A stretch of DNA of 64,000 nucleotides. It comes from UBA11098 sp041671525. GTDB lineage: Bacteria; Patescibacteriota; Minisyncoccia; Moranbacterales; UBA2206. The notes beneath the pieces are model-generated. The model was not told the DNA's origin. It did no database searches and worked only from the letters and a program-made list of their open reading frames with translations. Numbering within the stretch: the stretch's first letter is position 1; the number at the start of each line of letters is the position of its first letter. Positions 58,660 to 64,000 of this stretch are shown here, one piece after another. Made by a program: the position numbers and the translations under genes. The stretch covers positions 1 through 64,000 of the forward strand of contig JBAZBJ010000001.1 of assembly GCA_041671525.1 (NCBI GenBank). The letters run 5' to 3'.

Positions 58660-59409
58660 ATGCCACCTAGTGAACGAAATACTAAAATTGTGATTACTGA
58701 ATCGGGAAACAGATGCGCTTTTTCTTTTGGAAAAGAGATTTGCAATGAGATTTTAGTAAAAGAAAATAATGGTGGAGGAGTTGCTTTTATCGGTGATATC
58801 GCCCATATAAAGGGTGAAAATGAGGGATCAGCTAGATATGATGAAAATATGGTCAAGGGGGATAGAAATAACTCCGAAAATCTTATGGTGTTGTGTAAAA
58901 ATCATCATAAGACTATAGATGACCAAGAAGATGTTTATACAGTCGAAGTATTATTGAAAATGAAAGACAATCATAGAAAATGGGTAATTGATAAAACCAA
59001 TAAGGCACTTCCCGAAATAACGTTTATTGAACTTGCGACTGTTACTCAATTTTTAATGAGAAACGCATCCCCAGTTGATGTCATAGAGGGAATTTGCCCC
59101 AAGGACAAAATTAAAAAGAATGGCTTGAGTGCTGAAGTTGAAAATCAAATCACGATGGGAATGTCTAGGGTGAGGCTTGTTCAAAATTATATAAGCCAAT
59201 CACTGGATTCTGAATTCGGTGAAAAACTAAAGCAAGGATTTATTACTGAATACGGCAGGTTAATATCTGATGAGAAACTTCAAGGAGATGATGTTTTCGA
59301 TAGTTTGTTAGATTTTGCTTCAAACAGTAGTGGCGACTTTAAGAATAGAGCTGCTGGACTCGCAGTTCTCACATATTTTTTTGAGCAATGTGATATTTTT
59401 GAAAAATGA
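58660..59409 (+). CDS. ABC-3C system effector with HNH nuclease
   Basis: 249 residues. N-terminal HNH domain: GNRCAFSFGKEIC, IGDIAHIKGENEGSARYDEN and NLMVLCKNHHKTID, where the His pair and Asn fit the nuclease site. C-terminal ~110 residues (from about 130) form the helical module that ABC-3C effectors use to dock on their partners. Ends with a four-base overlap (ATGA) with the middle component. Confidence 0.75.
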   Translation: MPPSERNTKIVITESGNRCAFSFGKEICNEILVKENNGGGVAFIGDIAHIKGENEGSARYDENMVKGDRNNSENLMVLCKNHHKTIDDQEDVYTVEVLLKMKDNHRKWVIDKTNKALPEITFIELATVTQFLMRNASPVDVIEGICPKDKIKKNGLSAEVENQITMGMSRVRLVQNYISQSLDSEFGEKLKQGFITEYGRLISDEKLQGDDVFDSLLDFASNSSGDFKNRAAGLAVLTYFFEQCDIFEK

Positions 59410-59627
59410 TTCTTCCAACAAAACACATACAAACAAAAAGATCACTTATTGGTATGGGAGCAGGGATACTATCTATGCTCGATAAGCCATATAATGTTTC
59501 TTCGTTATGGCACAGGGCTAAAAAGCTTCCAGAGGTAAGAACATTTGAAACGTTTGTGATAACGTTAGATTTTTTGTTTGCATTGGACGCCATAGGAATG
59601 GAAAATGGATTTATAAATAAAAAATAA
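59406..59627 (+). CDS. ABC-3C system middle component
   Basis: 73 residues. GAGILSMLDKPYNVSSLWHR followed by TFETFVITLDFLFALDAIG is a three-component-system middle protein pattern (MC6-like: short winged helix with 'LD..FAL..I'). Placed between the HNH effector and the DUF2326 ATPase, as expected. Confidence 0.75.
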   Translation: MILPTKHIQTKRSLIGMGAGILSMLDKPYNVSSLWHRAKKLPEVRTFETFVITLDFLFALDAIGMENGFINKK

Positions 59628-59633
59628 AAAAAG

Positions 59634-61385
59634 ATGCGAATTTTTTCAGTAAAATCAGACAGAGAAACATTCAAGGAGGTTATATTGGAACCTGGATTTA
59701 ATGTTGTATTGGCGGAAAGAACAAAGGAATCTTCAAGTAGGGATTCAAGAAACGGTCTGGGAAAATCATCACTGATTCATATTATTCGATTTTGTTTGGG
59801 CAGTGGTATAAATAAAACTCTTGAGAGCGAGAAGCTTGCTGATTGGACCTTTACACTAGATATTGAATTGGGAGGTAAAAATTACTCCATATCAAGGAAT
59901 ACCGGAAATAAAAATAAGATTATTATTGATGGTGATTGCTCTGATTGGCCAATAAGGCCAGAGGTTGATTCTTTTGCTGGCAGAAGTAGGCAAATAATGA
60001 GCGTTACTGATTGGGTTAAAGTTTTAGGAAAATTATCATTCGATATGAATTTTTCATATCCTGATTTTAGTTACGTCCCTACTTTCGGTAGTTGTAGAGC
60101 CTATTTTATTAGGAATAGCGAGGAAGGTGGAATGCTAGATCCATTTAAACAAAGAGGTAACCAATTAGAATGGGACAAACAGATAAACAATGCCTTTTTA
60201 TTGGGCTTAGACTGGACATATGCAAGTAAATGGCAGGTTTTGAAAGATAGAAAGAAAATTATAAATCAGCTAAAGAATGAGGCACAAAGTGGGATGCTTA
60301 AGGATATGGAGGGAAGCATTGGAGAGCTAGAGGCTAAAAAGATAAGATTGGAGAATGAAATAGTCAAGCAGGCGGAGCAACTAAAAAATTTCAATGTCCA
60401 CCCTCAATATCAGGAAATAGAAAGAGAAACTAATGATATTACTGTAAAAATCCACGACCTTTCAAACGATAATATTAGTGATAAAAGTCTTTTGGGTTAT
60501 TATGAAAATAGCTTTGAAGAGGAAGGGGATGTTGATGTAAATATCGTAAATAAAGTCTATGAAGAGGCTGGTGTTGTCTTGCCTAATGGTGTTAAAAAAA
60601 GACTTGAGGATGTTAAGGAGTTTCATAAAAAAATAATTGTTAACAGAAAAGATTTTCTTGTTTCTGAGATTGCTCGATTAAAAGAAAATTTTAGCAGAAG
60701 AGATAATGAAAAATTGAATCTATGTGAAAGGCGGAAAGAATTGTTTGAGATATTGAATTCCCATAAAGCCTTAGATGAATATACGAAAATGCAACAGTAT
60801 GCGCTGAAATTAACAAGTGAGTTTAATGATATTTCAAAAAGGATAGATAATCTTAAAAGGTTTGAACAAGGAAAAAGTGCGCTAAAAATAGATTTGGAAT
60901 TAGTACAACAAGAGGCGAGGGTTAGCTTGGATGAAAGAAGTGAGATTAAAAATAAAGCCATTAACCAATTTAATGTTAATTCCGAGATACTTTATGAATC
61001 TCCAGGAAATCTTTCGATAGATGTTTCTTCGAATGGATATGAATTTGGTGTGACCATTGAGAGAGAGGGAAGCCACGGAATAAAAAATATGAAGATTTTA
61101 TGTTATGATATTATGCTTTCAAAATTGTGGGCCGATAAGGGGATGTCTTTCCCATTAATTCACGATAGTGTTCTTTTTGCAGATGTGGATGAAAGACAAG
61201 TAGCTTTAGCATTGGAATTGGCAGTTAAAGAATCAGAAAGCAGAGGATTTCAGTATATTTGTACGCTAAACTCAGATACTATTCCTTATAATGACTTCAG
61301 TAAAGGATTTGATATAAATAAATTTGTTAGAAAAACATTTACAGACTCGAGCGAAGACGGTGGTTTATTTGGTATACGTTTTTAG
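59634..61385 (+). CDS. ABC-3C system ATPase, DUF2326 family
   Basis: 583 residues, SMC/Rad50-like. Walker A NGLGKSSLIHII (40-51), long coiled coil (about 200-460), then FPLIHDSVLFADVDERQVAL in the C-terminal half for Walker B and D-loop, which is the DUF2326 domain. It should sense DNA or another ligand and trigger the HNH effector. Six bases after the middle component. Confidence 0.85.
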   Translation: MRIFSVKSDRETFKEVILEPGFNVVLAERTKESSSRDSRNGLGKSSLIHIIRFCLGSGINKTLESEKLADWTFTLDIELGGKNYSISRNTGNKNKIIIDGDCSDWPIRPEVDSFAGRSRQIMSVTDWVKVLGKLSFDMNFSYPDFSYVPTFGSCRAYFIRNSEEGGMLDPFKQRGNQLEWDKQINNAFLLGLDWTYASKWQVLKDRKKIINQLKNEAQSGMLKDMEGSIGELEAKKIRLENEIVKQAEQLKNFNVHPQYQEIERETNDITVKIHDLSNDNISDKSLLGYYENSFEEEGDVDVNIVNKVYEEAGVVLPNGVKKRLEDVKEFHKKIIVNRKDFLVSEIARLKENFSRRDNEKLNLCERRKELFEILNSHKALDEYTKMQQYALKLTSEFNDISKRIDNLKRFEQGKSALKIDLELVQQEARVSLDERSEIKNKAINQFNVNSEILYESPGNLSIDVSSNGYEFGVTIEREGSHGIKNMKILCYDIMLSKLWADKGMSFPLIHDSVLFADVDERQVALALELAVKESESRGFQYICTLNSDTIPYNDFSKGFDINKFVRKTFTDSSEDGGLFGIRF

Positions 61386-61414
61386 AAATAAAGACAAATC
61401 CAGAAAACAAAAAT

Positions 61415-61441
61415 ACAGTCATTTTATTTGACTGTTTTTTT
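61415..61441 (+). terminator. Terminator after ABC-3C
   Basis: ACAGTC / GACTGT stem over ATTTTATTT, then seven T. Confidence 0.8.
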
Positions 61442-61465
61442 ATGTAGCACATAGTCACATGCGAG

Positions 61466-61494
61466 TTGACTGCCAAGGCTTAAAAGGCTAGAAT
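61466..61494 (+). promoter_or_regulatory. Promoter of a structured RNA
   Basis: TTGACT 61466-61471, 17-base spacer, TAGAAT 61489-61494. Confidence 0.7.
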
Positions 61495-61500
61495 AAGGCT

Positions 61501-61656
61501 AACAATTGAATTGGCCTAAACCTTGCTTTTCGGTAAGGCATGGTCTGAAATCCATGAACATAATAACGGTCTTCTGATCGGTATCATGTTCATGGTCTTA
61601 TCTCGAAAGGGATATGGGTAGCTCGCAAGGGTTGCCACCGACGGGAGACCTTTTTT
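61501..61656 (+). ncRNA. Structured RNA of unknown class (leader or sRNA)
   Basis: About 155 bases from the predicted start to a T6 run. Hairpins in order: CCTTGC/GTAAGG (about 61522-61538), a long arm CCATGAACAT/ATGTTCATGG (about 61554-61597) with inner pairing, a small TATC/GGATA stem, and a final stem (GGTAG..CTC with GAG-ACC) before TTTTTT. It ends 16 bases before the small gene at 61672, so it could be a riboswitch-like leader with a terminator, or an independent RNA. No known class recognised. Confidence 0.5.
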
Positions 61657-61671
61657 GTATTCAAAAAAACA

Positions 61672-61893
61672 ATGGATGATCAACGCAAAAGAAATTTGGA
61701 ATTTCAAATGGATAGTGGGGAATTGCACGCACAGATGGCAACAGTGTTGAATTTGGTCAGGGAGGATGCGACTTCGAAAGGTTGGAATCAGAAACACGAA
61801 GAAATGCTCAGAGGAACCATCGAGGATCTGATGTTTATACATGATCATTACAACCTGTTTTTCAAACCGAAAAAACATCAGAATTACGAATAA
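61672..61893 (+). CDS. Small helical protein
   Basis: 73 residues, polar and helical (DSGELHAQMATVLNLVRED; HEEMLRGTIEDLMFIHDHY). No SD and no family recognised. Lies just after the structured RNA and its T-run, so expression would need readthrough. Confidence 0.5.
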   Translation: MDDQRKRNLEFQMDSGELHAQMATVLNLVREDATSKGWNQKHEEMLRGTIEDLMFIHDHYNLFFKPKKHQNYE

Positions 61894-62146
61894 TGGACTT
61901 TGCGCGATTTTGGCACATTTAAGCAAATTACAACCCTAGTGGCATATTTGATCGGACGAGGAGCAAAAACAGCTTGTAGGGCAGAATTTGGCGAAATACG
62001 GACAACCCTCGATGTTTTTTGATGGTTTTTCTAATTTTATATTTGACGAATAAAAGAGTCGAACTTTTTGAATGTGTTTGCTTGAATAAATCTAGGCTTA
62101 ATGATATTATAAAATCAAGTAAAAAGGCCTAATATATAGCAAAATT
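61894..62146 (+). other. Spacer after the defence island
   Basis: Holds the third AATTTGGC element (GTAGGGCAGAATTTGGCGAA, 61976-62001) and an A/T-rich region with ATATTATAAAAT near 62104, a possible -10 for the peptidase gene. Nothing else seen. Confidence 0.4.
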
Positions 62147-62791
62147 ATGAAATTGTTGCTGACATCCACAGGATTTACAAATCAAAAAATACGAGACTTT
62201 TTTGTTTCTCAATTTGACGCACTTGAAAATAAGAAAGCTTGCTTGATTTATACAATAAGACAGGAAGGTGATTGGCAGTGGGTTGAACGTTATGATAGCG
62301 AACTGAAAGAGATAGGCTTGCAATATGACGGTGTAAATATTTCAGAGGAAAAAGATCTGTCTGATTTACAGGAATATGACATTTATTATGTTTGTGGCGG
62401 TAATACTTTTTACATACTTGGTAGACTTAGAAAAACTAACCTAGACAAGGTTATTTTGAAGGCGGTTGAAGAAGGAAAATTTTATGTTGGTGTGAGTGCA
62501 GGTTCTATTGTTGTAGGCCCTGATATTGAAGTTGCTGGGATTGGTGAAGGAGATGAAAATGACATCAATCTTTCTGATTTAAGCGGATTTAATTGGGTGC
62601 CCTTTCATATTTCTCCTCATTATACAGAACAAGACAAAAACGATGTTGAGGAATTTTATAATAAAAGAAAAGAATCACTAATAGCACTCACGGATGACCA
62701 AGCATTGTTTGTAACTGACAAAGAAGTGTTGCTTGTTGGAAATAAAGGCGTGACTGAGTTATCTGAACTTAATATTATAGACGAAGAATAA
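62147..62791 (+). CDS. Peptidase E-like protein (S51 family)
   Basis: 214 residues. YYVCGGNTFYILGRL (about 80-94), then GVSAGSIVVGPDIE with the candidate nucleophile S117, and HISPHYTEQDK for the His; these are the S51 class I glutamine-amidotransferase-like features. Family members cleave Asp-X dipeptides (peptidase E) or cyanophycin. Cytosolic. First of three closely packed genes. Confidence 0.8.
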   Translation: MKLLLTSTGFTNQKIRDFFVSQFDALENKKACLIYTIRQEGDWQWVERYDSELKEIGLQYDGVNISEEKDLSDLQEYDIYYVCGGNTFYILGRLRKTNLDKVILKAVEEGKFYVGVSAGSIVVGPDIEVAGIGEGDENDINLSDLSGFNWVPFHISPHYTEQDKNDVEEFYNKRKESLIALTDDQALFVTDKEVLLVGNKGVTELSELNIIDEE

Positions 62792-62816
62792 TAAAAAATA
62801 TAAATTTATTTCTATT

Positions 62817-63302
62817 ATGTTTGGAGAATCAAAAAATATTATACCGCTTGGAAAAGGACTTGAATTGCAAGAAAAAAAGGAGCAACAGAATGTCGAAAGT
62901 ATAAGGGCTGGAATCGCTAATCTTCAAGATGGAAAAGAAAAATTTGAAGAGTGGCAAAGAATTGCTCTTGAGCATGGTGATGAGCAGAATGCTCTTCTGT
63001 ATGAAGTTGAAGCACTCGAAAATGAAATGCTCATTATGGAAGGTGAGATTCTTTGCAGCGAATCTGATATTATGCAAATTGAAAGATGGCAGCAACATTT
63101 CAGTCATGTGATGGATGTAGATAGTAAACGTGAAGCGGAAGAGCGTATTGATGACATTGATTCTGAACTGGAATTCATATCTGATTATTTGGATTCGTTG
63201 CTTGAGGACGTTAATGCTGACGAAATAAAAAAGCAAAAAATTCAAGAACTATTAAAGAAGAAAGAAAGGTTGGAGGTTGAGAGATTAAATTATTCTAAAT
63301 AA
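62817..63302 (+). CDS. Coiled-coil protein of unknown function
   Basis: 161 residues, very acidic and almost all helical, with heptads through NALLYEVEALENEMLIMEGE and IDDIDSELEFISDYLDSLLE. No family recognised. It follows the peptidase by 25 bases and precedes the HAD gene by 5. Confidence 0.6.
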   Translation: MFGESKNIIPLGKGLELQEKKEQQNVESIRAGIANLQDGKEKFEEWQRIALEHGDEQNALLYEVEALENEMLIMEGEILCSESDIMQIERWQQHFSHVMDVDSKREAEERIDDIDSELEFISDYLDSLLEDVNADEIKKQKIQELLKKKERLEVERLNYSK

Positions 63303-63307
63303 TAAAC

Positions 63308-63901
63308 ATGAAGACAATTATTTTTGATTTTGATGGTGTAATTCATGATACTTTTGAATTGGCATATAAAATTAACGTTGAGCTTTTTGGCAAGCAATTG
63401 ACTGAAGAAAATTACAGAGATTTTTTCAATGGGAATATTTTTGAAAGTGCAAAGGTTACCAAGGATGATAATGATAAATTTTTCAAATTGCAAAATGAAG
63501 CATTTAAGTATTTAAAGATAGACGAAAGTATTAAACAGCATCTAGAAAAATTAGCTGAAGAGTATTCATTGTTCATCATTTCTTCCAATCAAGAAGAGGC
63601 ACTGGACACCTATTTTCAAAATAATAATTTCACTCATATCTTCAAGGAAATATTAGGAGCAGAAACGCATCAATCTAAAGTGGAAAAATTCAAGTATCTA
63701 TTTGAGAAATATAACCTAGAGGCTGATGATTGTATTTTTGTTACAGATACGTTGGGTGATATATTGGAGGGCAATAAAGTAGGCGTCAGAACAATTGCGG
63801 TAGATTTTGGTTTTCACAAACGAGACAGACTTGAAAAGGGAAAACCTTTCAGGATAGTCTCAAGTTTTGATGAAATATTAGAAGTAATAAAAAACGTGTA
63901 A
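63308..63901 (+). CDS. HAD-superfamily phosphatase
   Basis: 197 residues. Motif I FDFDGVIHDT (D7, D9), motif II FIISSNQEEA, motif III K in HQSKVEKFKYLFEKY, motif IV FVTDTLGDILEG. The cap is short and helical. It resembles phosphoglycolate-phosphatase-like hydrolases; substrate unknown. Different from the HAD at 5889. Confidence 0.8.
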   Translation: MKTIIFDFDGVIHDTFELAYKINVELFGKQLTEENYRDFFNGNIFESAKVTKDDNDKFFKLQNEAFKYLKIDESIKQHLEKLAEEYSLFIISSNQEEALDTYFQNNNFTHIFKEILGAETHQSKVEKFKYLFEKYNLEADDCIFVTDTLGDILEGNKVGVRTIAVDFGFHKRDRLEKGKPFRIVSSFDEILEVIKNV

Positions 63902-63904
63902 AAT

Positions 63905-64000
63905 ATGAAAATTAATATTGACCTAATTCCTAATAATAAATCCCTCCCTAAGGAGGATTTAGAACTTGTTAGAAAAGTAATACTAAAACATGCCAAAAAA
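63905..64000 (+). CDS. Partial gene, cut by the window end
   Basis: ATG 63905, three bases after the HAD stop, open for 32 codons to the end: begins MKINIDLIPNNKSLPKEDLE and continues LVRKVILKHAKK. Too short to assign. Confidence 0.5.
   Translation, partial: MKINIDLIPNNKSLPKEDLELVRKVILKHAKK

Noticed and set aside
61620..61656. Possible T-box antiterminator or SRP RNA
   Set aside because: No GGGTGGNACCGCG bulge and no SRP tetraloop core can be found.

Overview
The window reads as a chromosomal segment of a Candidate Phyla Radiation (Patescibacteria) bacterium, probably of the Parcubacteria group; the lower rank is a guess. Reasons: the 16S rRNA gene is interrupted by an intron-like insert and has no 23S gene behind it, genes are short and separated by tiny spacers, many intergenic palindromes of the kind common in these genomes are present, and there are many small exported or membrane proteins of unknown function. 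The 16S 3' end carries the anti-Shine-Dalgarno CCTCCTTT, and AAGGAGG sites precede some genes, but several others look leaderless.

Layout. 1-582: 3' part of an insert in 16S rRNA, then the 16S 3' exon and a terminator. 0.8-11.2 kb: a membrane protein plus AlbA_2/Schlafen-like protein, then many one-gene transcription units (2H phosphoesterase, HAD phosphatase, ferritin-like, DsrE-like, SHOCT, exported proteins), separated by repeated terminator-promoter cassettes. 11.3-35.4 kb: housekeeping core with cell-envelope genes: metallophosphoesterase, AI-2E-type permease, PAP2 phosphatase, ABC exporter, lytic transglycosylase, class A PBP (minus strand), khpA, trmD, ftsW, murG, murC, murB, P-type ATPase, hpf, secA. 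A RAYT transposase with its palindromes sits at 25 kb.

35.5-43.8 kb: a phage-derived block (replication-protein-like gene, C5 methyltransferase with a large nested reading frame, a second KhpA-like KH protein, small nuclease, ParB-methyltransferase fusion, small and large terminase). No integrase, portal, capsid or tail gene is visible, so it is a remnant or partial element.

43.9-48.5 kb: an apparent operon of OmpR-type response regulator, small peptide, membrane histidine kinase and a 653-residue protein that joins a class II terpene-cyclase-like toroid domain (DLDD) to a class I isoprenoid-synthase-like domain (DDFLD, DDAHD). TTTACC repeats at 11-bp steps lie upstream of the regulator region and of the kinase. 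This is the best candidate for an undescribed system. 48.7-61.4 kb: a defence island with a type III restriction-modification pair, HARE-HTH/PD-(D/E)XK protein, membrane-anchored HerA ATPase, DUF2779 nuclease, DUF4145 protein, then a three-gene ABC-3C system (HNH effector, middle component, DUF2326 ATPase). Related AATTTGGC elements occur in the spacers that border these modules. 61.4-64 kb: a structured leader RNA, a small protein, peptidase E, a coiled-coil protein, a HAD phosphatase and a gene cut by the window end.

No tRNA, CRISPR array or insertion sequence with inverted ends was recognised. All family calls are from reading motifs by eye; no database search was run.
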